A stretch of DNA of 64,000 bases from Halomonas litopenaei (GTDB lineage: Bacteria; Pseudomonadota; Gammaproteobacteria; Pseudomonadales; Halomonadaceae): positions 124,001 to 188,000 of the forward strand of contig NZ_JAEKJT010000006.1 in the NCBI RefSeq assembly GCF_017303055.1, given 5' to 3'. Positions within the stretch are counted from its first letter, which is position 1, and the number at the start of each line of letters is the position of its first letter. The notes beneath the pieces are model-generated. The model made no database searches. It was not told where the DNA came from and worked only from the letters and a program-made list of their open reading frames with translations. Shown here in pieces: positions 1 to 10,982 of this stretch. The position numbers and the translations under genes were made by a program.

Positions 1-276
1 GAGCTGGCCTTGCGCCTGCACTGGACCGCGACCGACGTCCACCCGCGCGCCGCCACACCGACGCCCGGCAGCCTCGATATCTGTTTCAAGAGCCAGCTCC
101 CCCTTGCTGACGTCCAGCAACACCTGGAGGCACTGTCGGTCGATATCGAGCTCGGTCCGGTGACTCGCCAGGGCGCCACCGGCAAGATCGAGTCGCTCTA
201 CCTGAGAGACCCCGACGGCAACCTGCTGGAGATCTGCCGCCCACTGCGAGAACCCCAGGAGCACGGAGAGGTCTAG
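1..276 (+). CDS. VOC/glyoxalase-fold protein, C-terminal part (5' truncated by the window edge)
   Basis: The reading frame is open from the first base, so the true start lies upstream. About 91 residues are visible and they end in LYLRDPDGNLLEI, the classic last beta-strand of the vicinal oxygen chelate fold; the Glu of LLEI is the usual metal ligand. This fits a glyoxalase/bleomycin-resistance/dioxygenase-like protein. The substrate cannot be told from this fragment. The gene stops about 120 bp before the next start and shows no sign of being co-transcribed with it. Confidence 0.75.
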   Translation, partial: ELALRLHWTATDVHPRAATPTPGSLDICFKSQLPLADVQQHLEALSVDIELGPVTRQGATGKIESLYLRDPDGNLLEICRPLREPQEHGEV

Positions 277-397
277 AGCGGGATGAGGCCGAGGAAGGAG
301 TAAGATCCAGCGACGAATCTCCCCCGTTCATCATGGCATTGCGGCACAGGCTGGGTATCATAGCGAAGCCGTTTTACATGCACAGAAAGGAACACGG

Positions 398-787
398 ATG
401 AGCCAGCGCGACCTCGAGCCCCAGCCTCCCCACGTCACGCCCCCCGAGCCGGAGGGCTCCGGAGCCGACACCACCATCGCCCTGGTCGGCTACGCCTTGC
501 TGCTGGCCAACCTGGTCACCGGCTTCACCGCCGTGATCGGCGTGGTCATCGCCTATGTCTACAAGGGCAAGGGCCCCGCCTGGCTGGACCAGCATTATCG
601 CTACCAGATCCGCACCTTCTGGATCGGACTGGTCTATGCGGTCGTCGCTTCCCTGCTGACCTTCGTCCTGATCGGGCTGCCGCTGCTGCTGGCGCTGGCA
701 GTATGGTTGATCGTCCGCTGTGTAAAGGGTTTCAAGGCCCTGCAGGAAAAGCGTGCCCCGGACAACCTGGAAAGCTGGCTGATCTGA
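398..787 (+). CDS. Small DUF4870-like membrane protein, copy 1
   Basis: 129 residues. A Pro/Glu-rich cytosolic N-terminus (about 1-25) is followed by two hydrophobic blocks (about 27-55 and 74-110) separated by a polar stretch reading AWLDQHYRYQIRTFWIGLVY. The layout resembles the DUF4870/Tic20-like small membrane proteins; no enzymatic motif is seen. The ATG has AAAGGAAC about 10 bases upstream. The stop lies 2 nt before the next ATG, so it is translationally linked to the acyltransferase gene. A second copy of the same family follows that gene, with the LVTGF, IAYVY and RTFWIGLVY blocks conserved. Function is unknown; a helper of the acyltransferase or an envelope role is only a guess. Confidence 0.75.
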   Translation: MSQRDLEPQPPHVTPPEPEGSGADTTIALVGYALLLANLVTGFTAVIGVVIAYVYKGKGPAWLDQHYRYQIRTFWIGLVYAVVASLLTFVLIGLPLLLALAVWLIVRCVKGFKALQEKRAPDNLESWLI

Positions 788-789
788 TC

Positions 790-1731
790 ATGCAACTCCC
801 CTGGCAACAACGTCTGCAGGCCTTTGCCGTCGCTCGCCTGTGGACCCTCCTGTCGCACTGCTCGCCCGCCTCACTGTGGCGGCTGAGCCGCGTTCTCGTC
901 AGCCTGGCGTACCCCTTGCTCAAGCGCGAACGCGCGGTCACTCGGCTGAATCTGGAGGTCGTCTACCCCGACGCCAGCCCGCAGCAGCGGGAATCGCTGG
1001 CTCGCGACAGCCTCACGCACTCGACCGCCACCATGCTCGAGCTCGGCTTCTCCTGGCAAGGCGACCCGCAGCGCGTGGCTGACAGCATCGTCGAGGTGCA
1101 TGGCCGGGCCTTGCTGGATGACGCCCGCGCCGAAGGCAAGGGGGTAATCATCCTGGCGCCTCACTTTGGCAACTGGGAAGTGCTCAACTTCTGGCTGTCC
1201 AGCCACTTTCCCTTCACCGCTATGTACGAGCCGCCCAAGCTGGCACCGTTGGACCCCATCATCCGTGCGGGGCGTGAGCGCTGCGGCGCCAGCCTTGTGC
1301 CGACCAATCCAAGAGGGGTCGCCGCCCTGCTCAAGGCGCTGAAGCGCTGCGAGGCCGTCGGCATCCTGCCAGACCAGGAGCCCAGCTGGGGCAGCGGTGT
1401 CTTTGCTCCCTTCTTCGGACGCCCGGCCTATACCGCCACCCTGCTGCCAAAGCTGGTGGGACGCACCGAAGCACGGGTGGTGACAGGCGTCGCCCTGCGC
1501 CTACCCGGGCGAGGGTTTGCCCTGCACTTCCTGGCCGCCGACGAGCGAGTTTACGATGCCGACGAGACGACCTCCTGTACCGGTGTCAATGCCAGCATCG
1601 AAGAGGTCATCGCGCTCGAACCCGCCCAGTACCAATGGGAGTACAAGCGCTTCACCAAGACCCTGGAAGAGCAGCGCGGCGATCCCGACTTCCGCCGCCA
1701 CCGGCTGTACAGTTCGAGGAATATGAAGTGA
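790..1731 (+). CDS. LpxL/HtrB-family lysophospholipid (lipid A-type) acyltransferase
   Basis: 313 residues from the ATG 2 nt after the previous stop. An in-frame upstream ATG at 703 would overlap the previous gene by 85 nt and is less likely. The N-terminus carries a hydrophobic segment typical of inner-membrane late acyltransferases. The catalytic H-x4-D/E motif is visible as APHFGNWE (about residues 120-127), and ILPDQEPSWG matches the second conserved block. The family transfers acyl chains from acyl-ACP to lipid A precursors or other lipids; whether this copy acts on lipid A, ornithine lipid or another acceptor is not evident. It is the middle gene of a three-gene unit, with its stop overlapping the next GTG. 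Confidence 0.85.
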   Translation: MQLPWQQRLQAFAVARLWTLLSHCSPASLWRLSRVLVSLAYPLLKRERAVTRLNLEVVYPDASPQQRESLARDSLTHSTATMLELGFSWQGDPQRVADSIVEVHGRALLDDARAEGKGVIILAPHFGNWEVLNFWLSSHFPFTAMYEPPKLAPLDPIIRAGRERCGASLVPTNPRGVAALLKALKRCEAVGILPDQEPSWGSGVFAPFFGRPAYTATLLPKLVGRTEARVVTGVALRLPGRGFALHFLAADERVYDADETTSCTGVNASIEEVIALEPAQYQWEYKRFTKTLEEQRGDPDFRRHRLYSSRNMK

Positions 1732-2084
1732 CCCGTCCTCAGGACTCGATCTCCCGCGACACCCATGTAGGGCACGCCTTGTACGTGATGTACCTGGCGG
1801 GCCTGGTCACCGGGTTCCTGACCCTGCTGATCGCGCTGATCGTGGCCTACGTGTATCGCAAGGATGCCCCGCCGTGGCTTCGGGCCCACTATCACTACCT
1901 GATTCGAACCTTCTGGATCGGCCTGGTGTATGGGGCCGCCGCGGCGGTGCTGACGGTTCTGGTCATCGGCCTGGCCTTGCCACCACTGCTGGTCAGTGCC
2001 TGGTTCGTGATTCGCTGCATCATCGGCTGGCGCGCGCTACACCGGCGGCTGCCGCCGCCTCGGGTGGACAGCTGGCTGTGGTAG
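1728..2084 (+). CDS. Small DUF4870-like membrane protein, copy 2
   Basis: 118 residues from a GTG that overlaps the preceding stop (GTGA), with GAGGA 8 nt upstream; longer readings would run back into the acyltransferase gene. Two hydrophobic blocks surround WLRAHYHYLIRTFWIGLVYG, which matches the core of the protein encoded at 398-787. The two are clear paralogues. Both end in a Trp-Leu dipeptide context (SWLI / SWLW). Overlap of start and stop indicates translational coupling to the acyltransferase. The biochemical role is unknown. Confidence 0.75.
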   Translation: MTRPQDSISRDTHVGHALYVMYLAGLVTGFLTLLIALIVAYVYRKDAPPWLRAHYHYLIRTFWIGLVYGAAAAVLTVLVIGLALPPLLVSAWFVIRCIIGWRALHRRLPPPRVDSWLW

Positions 2085-2610
2085 CCATCTGACGCAGCCG
2101 AGCCGACACCCGCCAACGCGGGCGCCCCTGCTGCCTCGCGCCTTACCCGCCAGATCAGCCCCTTCTCCTGTCTATTCTCTTGTCCCTGTCTCTTCCCCTT
2201 CCCCTTCTCTCCTGCCCTTGCCCCTGCGACATGTATCCGCAGGGATACATTTCTTCGCAATTTTGTCGCCAGAAGACGACACGGAACCTCACTTTCCACC
2301 TCCTCTCAAAGGCAGGTAGAACCCATCTATTGCATCTTTACCATCAGACAATAGGCTAGAGTGTGAAGAGCATGGATAGCCGTTTCAGCACAAATATGGG
2401 CAAAGTGAGACACGCGACCTGCTGGCTGACCGCCTCTCGACCATCGCCGCAACGGCAGTCGCGGCGATGGTCACGTATCACGGCGATCCGCGGCAGACCG
2501 TGATGGCTCCGCGATAGCCGTGACAGGTCCCGACGCCCACTGCCCAACGTCCCACTGGTTCCGCCTGACAGAGCACTGTTCTGTGCCATCAGGCCGCAAG
2601 GAGAGCGAAC
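2085..2610. other. Intergenic region upstream of opgG
   Basis: No convincing gene. It holds a pyrimidine-rich tract at about 2159-2226, the hairpin listed at 2231-2260 and then an AT-richer stretch (about 2250-2370) that probably carries the opgGH promoter. A GGCTAGAGT at 2354-2362 resembles the -10 regions seen before tenA and ackA, but no good -35 is at the right distance. Confidence 0.5.
2231..2260 (+). terminator. Putative intrinsic terminator of the acyltransferase operon
   Basis: An 8-bp perfect inverted repeat, ATGTATCC-gcag-GGATACAT (2231-2250), runs directly into TTTCTTCG. It lies about 150 bp after the last gene of the unit. The stem is short and moderately stable, so termination strength is uncertain. 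Confidence 0.5.
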
Positions 2611-4227
2611 GTGAACACCCGAGTCATCTGCGGACGGTCGACACCGCCCACTGCCTACAAAGCCGAGTCAGCCCGCGTCAGTGGACGCGGCGGCCTCCAC
2701 TGGAAGGCCGCTGCATCATGGGCACTGGCCGGCATGTTGGTCAGCGCACCCGCGCTGGCGGTGGATGCCGATAGCCTTTTCGAACAGGTGACCGATCAGG
2801 CGAGAACCCTGGCCGAAGCGCCCTACGAAGCGCCAGAAAGTACACTGCCTGACGCCGTGGCCGAGATGGGCTACGACCGCTACCGGCAGATTCGCTACCG
2901 CGATGAACAGGCGCTTTGGCGCGATCACGGCAACTTTCAGGTGGAGCTGTTCCATCCCGGCTTTCTCTACGACCAGCCGGTCGATATCCATCTCCTCGAA
3001 GATGGCGAAGTGCGCACCCTACCCTTCGAGCAGCAGCGCTTTCGCTACGACGACGATGCCGCTGAGCTGGCCGAACTGGATCTCAGCGACCAGGGCTATG
3101 CCGGCTTCCGTCTGCATTACCCGCTCAACCGAGCGGATGTCGACGACGAGTTTGCCGTCTTCCTTGGCGCTTCCTACTTCCGCCTGGTGGGCAGAAACCA
3201 GGGCTACGGGCTCTCCGCAAGAGGCTTGGCGATCGATACGGCCATGCCCCAGGGCGAAGAGTTCCCCTCCTTTCGAGAGTTCTGGCTGGTCCAGCCTGAG
3301 GCTGACGCCAATCGTATGACGGTTCTGGCGCTGCTGGACAGCCCGTCGCTGGCCGGGGCCTACCGCTTCGAGATTGCGCCTGGCAAGAACACTGTCGTCG
3401 ACACCGAAGCGCGACTGTTCGCCCGCAGCGATGTCGAAAAGCTCGGGGTCGCCCCGCTGACCAGCATGTTCCTGCATGGCGAAATGGATCGGCAGGAAGA
3501 AGATGACTATCGCATCCGCGTGCATGACTCCAGCGGGCTGCTGATGGCCACCAGTTCTGGCGAATGGACCTGGCGCGTTCTCGATAATCCCGCAGACCTG
3601 CAGATCTCTGGCTTGCAGGATACCTCTCCCAGGGGCTTCGGCCTGGTCCAGCGTCCGCGCCACTTCGATGCCTATCTGGACATGGAAGCCCGCTACGAAC
3701 GCCGCCCAAGTCAGTGGGTACAGCCCGCTGGCGACTGGGGAGAAGGCCACGTGGAATTGATCGAAATTCCGACCGACAGCGAGGCCCACGACAATATCAC
3801 GGCCTACTGGGTCCCCTCCTCGCCCCTCAAGGCGGGAGAGTCACGCACCTATCGGTATCAGACCTGGACCTTCGCTGACACCCCCATGGAGGAACCCCTG
3901 GCGCGGGTCGTCAGGTCACGCCAGGGCTGGGGTGGCATTCCCGGTCAGAGCAATCCCCCCGACGAACAGCTCAGGCAGTTCATCATCGACTTCCGCGGCG
4001 GCGAGCTCGAGGGTCTCGATGCGAGCCAGCCGGTCAGCGTGCACCTGACCACGTCCAGTGGCGAGACGACGGAAACCAAGGTGACAGCGCTGCCCGATGG
4101 AGACACCTGGCGGGCCAGCTTCAAGCTGCTGCCTGACGGCGAAACGCCGGCAGACCTGCGCCTGACCTTGATGCTGCGCGACCAGCGCCTGAGCGAAACC
4201 TGGAACAGCATCTGGAGTCCCCGATGA
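2611..4227 (+). CDS. opgG: Periplasmic glucan biosynthesis protein OpgG (MdoG)
   Basis: 538 residues from a GTG with AAGGAG 7 nt upstream. A long N-terminus leads into a hydrophobic segment and APALA cleavage site near residue 50. No twin-arginine motif is present, which favours OpgG over the Tat-exported OpgD. The mature part begins LFEQVTDQARTLAEAPY, then LFHPGFLYDQPVDIH, GASYFRLVGRNQGYGLSARG and EFPSFREFWL, all hallmark OpgG/OpgD blocks. OpgG acts in the periplasm on beta-1,2-glucan made by OpgH to yield osmoregulated periplasmic glucans. Its stop overlaps the opgH ATG (ATGA), the usual opgGH operon. In a halophile this pathway may respond to low external osmolarity. Confidence 0.95.
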   Translation: MNTRVICGRSTPPTAYKAESARVSGRGGLHWKAAASWALAGMLVSAPALAVDADSLFEQVTDQARTLAEAPYEAPESTLPDAVAEMGYDRYRQIRYRDEQALWRDHGNFQVELFHPGFLYDQPVDIHLLEDGEVRTLPFEQQRFRYDDDAAELAELDLSDQGYAGFRLHYPLNRADVDDEFAVFLGASYFRLVGRNQGYGLSARGLAIDTAMPQGEEFPSFREFWLVQPEADANRMTVLALLDSPSLAGAYRFEIAPGKNTVVDTEARLFARSDVEKLGVAPLTSMFLHGEMDRQEEDDYRIRVHDSSGLLMATSSGEWTWRVLDNPADLQISGLQDTSPRGFGLVQRPRHFDAYLDMEARYERRPSQWVQPAGDWGEGHVELIEIPTDSEAHDNITAYWVPSSPLKAGESRTYRYQTWTFADTPMEEPLARVVRSRQGWGGIPGQSNPPDEQLRQFIIDFRGGELEGLDASQPVSVHLTTSSGETTETKVTALPDGDTWRASFKLLPDGETPADLRLTLMLRDQRLSETWNSIWSPR

Positions 4228-6146
4228 ACGAGCATACCCCGGAAGTCCCCTGGCCCCGGTGGCGCAGAACGCTGGTAGGCATGGCCATTGCCGCCACCAC
4301 CGCGCTGGGTGTCTGGACCATGTTCAAGATCCTGTACGTCGAGGGCATCACTCCCCTGGAAATGGCCATCCTGGGGCTGTTTGCGATTACCTTCGGTTGG
4401 ATCACCATGGCCTTCTGGAGCGCCGTAATCGGGTTTGTGCTTCACCTCACTGGGCGTGACCCCTTGAGCCTCAAGCGGCGTGGCCCCGGACCGATGAGGC
4501 CCGCCGGCTCTCGCTCACGCACCGCCTTGGTCATGCCGATCCACAACGAGGACGTGGCCCGGGTCGCGGCTGGGCTCGAGACAACCTGCATGGACCTTGG
4601 CGAGCTGCCGGAGGGCATCGACGTCGAGGCCTTCGTGCTCAGCGATAGCACCGACGACGCCGTCGTGGCGGAAGAAAAGGCCGCCATGGCAGCGCTGCAG
4701 CAGCGACTCGAGGGCCACTGCCGGCTGCACTATCGCCACCGGGACAGCAACGCAGGGCGCAAGGCAGGCAACTTGGGCGACTTCTGCACCCGCTGGGGCA
4801 GCCACTACGACTATATGCTGGTGGTCGACGCCGACAGTCTGATGAGCGGGACCACGGTGGTCGAGCTCATCGACGAGATGATGGCCAATCCTCGGCTGGG
4901 GCTCCTTCAGACGGTGCCCATTCCCGTGCGCCAGCAAAGTCTGTTCGGGCGCTGCAATCAATTCGCTGCCGCGCTCTACTCGCCCATGCTGGCGGCAGGA
5001 CTGAGCTTCTGGCACGCCACCGCAGCCAACTATTTTGGCCACAATGCCATCATTCGGGTGGACGCGTTCACCGACGCCTGTGGCCTTCCCGAGCTCCCCG
5101 GCAAGCCGCCCCTGGGTGGCGATATCCTCAGTCATGACTTTGTCGAGGCGGCGCTGTTGCGCCGGGCCGGCTGGCAGGTGCGCATGCGCACCGACCTGGG
5201 CGGCAGCTATGAGGAAATGCCCAGCCACATTCTCGACTATGCCAAGCGTGATCGACGTTGGGTACAGGGCAACCTGCAGCATCTGCGCCTGCTGAATGGC
5301 CATGGCCTGCATGTGCTGAGCCGTCTGCACTTCTTCTTCGGCGCGCTGGCCTACCTGTCGTCGCTAGTGTGGCTGGCGATCCTGGTCATCAGTACCATCG
5401 ATGCGCTGATCAGGGCGCTCGTTCCCACGAACTTCTTCACCGCCAGCTCGCAGTTGTTCCCTGACTGGCCCATCGCTCCGCCCAACCTGATCATTCCCTT
5501 GTTGATCGGCACCTTGGGCATGCTGCTGATGCCTAAGGTGCTGGGACTGATACTTGGTCTCATGCGGGATCCAGAGGGCTACGGGGGACGCCCAAAACTG
5601 GTCTTGAGCATGCTGGTGGAGACCCTGTTCGCCATGCTGATCGCACCGCTGATGATGGTCTTCCACAGCCGTTTCGTGATCCAGGTGCTGACCGGTCGTA
5701 CCGTTGCCTGGGACCCGCAATCCCGAGAGGGGCGGGCACTGCCCTGGCGGGAAGCCTTCCGCCATACCTGGCTGTGGTCGCTGATTGGTGCGGTGTGGGC
5801 TCTCGTCACCTGGGCCTACACTCCGAGCTTCTTTCTCTGGCTGACGCCCGTCTGGCTCGGCCTGGTGCTGGCGGCTCCGCTGGTGCGCTGGAGCTCCAGC
5901 CTGACCATCGGCCGCCGCCTGGCCCGCGCCGGGCTTCTGCTGGTACCCAGTGAGACACGCCCCCCCAGGGTCGTCGCCGATCTACACATCGAGAGTCAGC
6001 TACCCTCATCGGGCGCGCCGGCCGCTCCCCCCAGCGAGCGTCCCCGAGACATGCCTGTGCAGTCCTTCCGACGCCCCCATCAATCGGCTGAGGTGCACAG
6101 CGACCCTGGCCACCCGATCGACACCCCCACGCCAGATCGTCGCTGA
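4224..6146 (+). CDS. opgH: Membrane glucosyltransferase OpgH (MdoH)
   Basis: 640 residues. Two N-terminal membrane segments (about 15-38 and 42-73) precede a GT2 catalytic domain (about 98-345) with VMPIHNED, VVDADS (D202, D204), a SHDFVEAALLRRAGW block containing the proposed catalytic base, and DRRWVQGNLQH (the QxxRW-like motif). Several more membrane spans follow to about residue 570. It uses UDP-glucose to make and export linear beta-1,2-glucan across the inner membrane. Both ends are shorter than in E. coli OpgH (about 847 residues), so the long cytosolic N-terminal extension of the E. coli enzyme is lacking. It is co-translated with opgG through a 4-nt overlap. Confidence 0.95.
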   Translation: MNEHTPEVPWPRWRRTLVGMAIAATTALGVWTMFKILYVEGITPLEMAILGLFAITFGWITMAFWSAVIGFVLHLTGRDPLSLKRRGPGPMRPAGSRSRTALVMPIHNEDVARVAAGLETTCMDLGELPEGIDVEAFVLSDSTDDAVVAEEKAAMAALQQRLEGHCRLHYRHRDSNAGRKAGNLGDFCTRWGSHYDYMLVVDADSLMSGTTVVELIDEMMANPRLGLLQTVPIPVRQQSLFGRCNQFAAALYSPMLAAGLSFWHATAANYFGHNAIIRVDAFTDACGLPELPGKPPLGGDILSHDFVEAALLRRAGWQVRMRTDLGGSYEEMPSHILDYAKRDRRWVQGNLQHLRLLNGHGLHVLSRLHFFFGALAYLSSLVWLAILVISTIDALIRALVPTNFFTASSQLFPDWPIAPPNLIIPLLIGTLGMLLMPKVLGLILGLMRDPEGYGGRPKLVLSMLVETLFAMLIAPLMMVFHSRFVIQVLTGRTVAWDPQSREGRALPWREAFRHTWLWSLIGAVWALVTWAYTPSFFLWLTPVWLGLVLAAPLVRWSSSLTIGRRLARAGLLLVPSETRPPRVVADLHIESQLPSSGAPAAPPSERPRDMPVQSFRRPHQSAEVHSDPGHPIDTPTPDRR

Positions 6147-6178
6147 TCCATCATAAGCCATCATCAGCGTCGGTGCAG

Positions 6179-6213
6179 GACGCCGCGGCCGTGACCCTCA
6201 TGGCCGCGGCGTC
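6179..6213 (+). terminator. Strong hairpin after opgH
   Basis: A 12-bp perfect stem GACGCCGCGGCC / GGCCGCGGCGTC closes an 11-nt loop about 30 bp after the opgH stop. It is followed by ATCATTAGG and not by a clear T-run, so it may be a weak intrinsic terminator or an mRNA 3'-end stabiliser. Confidence 0.6.
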
Positions 6214-6280
6214 ATCATTAGGTAGTCTCTCTCGACAACCTCCCTTGACGCCCCCTTCCGATGCTATCCGAAAGTGGTGT

Positions 6281-6309
6281 CTGGCAAAGCCGCAAGGGCG
6301 TGCTAGACT
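6281..6309 (+). promoter_or_regulatory. Candidate promoter for the riboswitch-tenA transcript
   Basis: CTGGCA (6281-6286) and TAGACT (6304-6309) are separated by 17 bp, and an extended -10 TG sits at 6301-6302. The predicted transcription start falls just upstream of the TPP riboswitch P1 stem at 6321. Confidence 0.45.
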
Positions 6310-6320
6310 GCGGTCGACTC

Positions 6321-6457
6321 GCTTGACGGGGTGCCGGTCAATCCGGCTGAGATGGTGCAGGGCCAGCGTGGTGTAGCGGCCCGACAGCACCGATCCCGTG
6401 GAACCTGATCCGGGTGCGGTGTGGACTCACACCTTGAACCGGCGTAGGGAATCAGGC
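6321..6457 (+). ncRNA. TPP riboswitch (THI element) upstream of tenA
   Basis: The conserved elements appear in order: ACGGGGTGCC, GGCTGAGA, GAACCTGATC and GGCGTAGGGA. P1 can form between GCTTGA (6321-6326) and TCAGGC (6452-6457). The P3 arm is long (GGTGC/GCACC and GGGCC/GGCCC pairings). The P5 apical loop is enlarged: between CCGG and CCGG it carries a 6-bp helix GGTGTG/CACACC in place of the short consensus loop. About 90 nt separate it from the tenA start. Confidence 0.93.
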
Positions 6458-6545
6458 GGTGGCACGCCTTCCCTGCGGGGGCCTGCCCTTCCTCCCCGCC
6501 GTCCTTCTCTGCCCCGCCCACCGGATCCACTATGCCGGAGCTATC

Positions 6546-9462
<2,917 letters not shown>

Positions 9463-9767
9463 CGCAAGCCCATCACGGCCTCCTTCCCGCCCGCGGCCCC
9501 GCGGGCGGGAAGGAGGCTGCCGCAAAGCGAATGCTGCGGCGGAGATTCAGGGCCGCCGGCAGCCTTCACGCTGCACCGCACAAATTGTTACCAAAGTCTA
9601 ACCTCTTTACCCTGTCACTTGATGGTCGTCACAAGCTGTGCTGTTCCACCAGCAACTGGCCCTCCCTACCTCCCCAGGACAATTATGAGGCACCGGCCGC
9701 GGTGCTAGATTCGCCGCCATCCCCCCCGTTTACACGCCTTAACAAGGCGTCTTTCTCTGGAGATGGC
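9463..9767. other. thiC-ackA intergenic region
   Basis: Holds the thiC terminator hairpin, then a GC-poorer stretch with a candidate ackA promoter. TGCTAGATT at 9703-9711 fits an extended -10; the matching -35 (TTATGA, 9683-9688) is poor. A 7-bp hairpin ACGCCTT-aac-AAGGCGT (9734-9750) followed by CTTTCTC sits directly before the ackA ribosome site. No gene is seen. Confidence 0.5.
9478..9517 (+). terminator. Terminator hairpin after thiC
   Basis: A perfect 17-bp GC-rich inverted repeat (9478-9494 with 9501-9517) closes a GGCCCC loop 15 nt after the thiC stop. No T-run follows, so either it works with Rho or it protects the 3' end. Confidence 0.65.
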
Positions 9768-10982
9768 ATGAAAGCCCCGATACTGGTGATCAACTGCGGC
9801 TCCTCCTCGATCAAGTTTGCGCTGGTCGATCAGCCCCCTGGCGCACCTCGGATATCAGGCATTGCTGAGCGCCTGGGCAGCCACGATGCCTGCCTGAAGC
9901 TGGAAGAAGAGCACGGCAACCGGCGTGACATTTCGCTACCTCGAGCCACCCACGCCCTGGCGCTCAAGACCATCCTCGACCACCTGGGTGATCAACGTCC
10001 CGTCGGCATCGGGCACCGGGTGGTCCACGGCGGCGAGCGCTTCACCTGCGCCACGCTGCTGGACGACACGGTAGTCCGCACCATTCGCCAGACCGTCAGC
10101 CTGGCACCCTTGCATAACCCGGCCAACCTGGATGGCATCACCGCCACCCGACGTCTGTTCGAGCACCTGCCCCAGGTGGCGGTATTCGATACCGCCTTCC
10201 ACCAGACCCTGCCGGCCCACGCCTACCGCTATGCGATTCCCGAAGACCTGTATCAGCGCCATGGCATCCGGCGCTACGGCTTCCACGGCTCCAGTCACGC
10301 CTACGTCAGCGAGCGCCTGGCCGAGGTCAGCGAGCGGGGACACGGAGGTTGGCTGATCGCCCATCTCGGCAATGGCTGCTCCGCAACCGCAGTCTGGGAA
10401 GGCGAAAGCCAGGACACCAGCATGGGCATGACGCCCCTGGAGGGGCTGGTGATGGGCACACGCAGTGGCGACGTCGACCCGGGCCTGCACCTCCATCTGG
10501 CCCGCCAGCTAGGGATGTCGCTGGAATCGATTGACCTGCTGCTCAACCAGAAGAGCGGCCTTCTCGGCGTATCTGGCCTGACCAATGACATGCGCGAGCT
10601 GGAGCAGGCCGCAGGCGCAGGACACCCCGGCGCGACCCTGGCCATCGAAGTGTTCTGCTATCGCCTGGCCAAGACCCTGGCCGGTCTCGCCTGCGCGCTT
10701 CCTCGGGTCGATGGCATCGCCTTCACTGGCGGCATAGGAGAAAACTCGTCGCTGATTCGGGCCCGCACGCTGGGCCACCTCAAGGCGCTGGGCGTGCATC
10801 TCGATAGCGCTGCCAACAGCGCTCTTGCGCGCGGCAGCGAAGGTGCCATCCATGACGCCAGCGAGTCCGGTTCGCCGGAAATCCGCGTCATTCCCACCGA
10901 TGAAGAAGGCTATATCGCCAGCCAGACCCGAGCACTGATCACCCGTCTGGCACTGGCCGACAGGTCCGAGGAAGCCGTATGA
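9768..10982 (+). CDS. ackA: Acetate kinase
   Basis: 404 residues from the ATG after GGAG. ASKHA-fold kinase interconverting acetyl phosphate plus ADP with acetate plus ATP. Visible signatures are [10 protein letters not shown] (phosphate 1), [11 protein letters not shown] (with the catalytic Asp), [40 protein letters not shown] and [10 protein letters not shown]. Compared with the usual GNGASV motif it reads GNGCSA, a mild variation. Its stop overlaps the pta ATG (ATGA), so the two are co-translated. Next to the sulfonate genes it can also handle acetyl phosphate released by Xsc. Confidence 0.96.
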   Translation: MKAPILVINCGSSSIKFALVDQPPGAPRISGIAERLGSHDACLKLEEEHGNRRDISLPRATHALALKTILDHLGDQRPVGIGHRVVHGGERFTCATLLDDTVVRTIRQTVSLAPLHNPANLDGITATRRLFEHLPQVAVFDTAFHQTLPAHAYRYAIPEDLYQRHGIRRYGFHGSSHAYVSERLAEVSERGHGGWLIAHLGNGCSATAVWEGESQDTSMGMTPLEGLVMGTRSGDVDPGLHLHLARQLGMSLESIDLLLNQKSGLLGVSGLTNDMRELEQAAGAGHPGATLAIEVFCYRLAKTLAGLACALPRVDGIAFTGGIGENSSLIRARTLGHLKALGVHLDSAANSALARGSEGAIHDASESGSPEIRVIPTDEEGYIASQTRALITRLALADRSEEAV

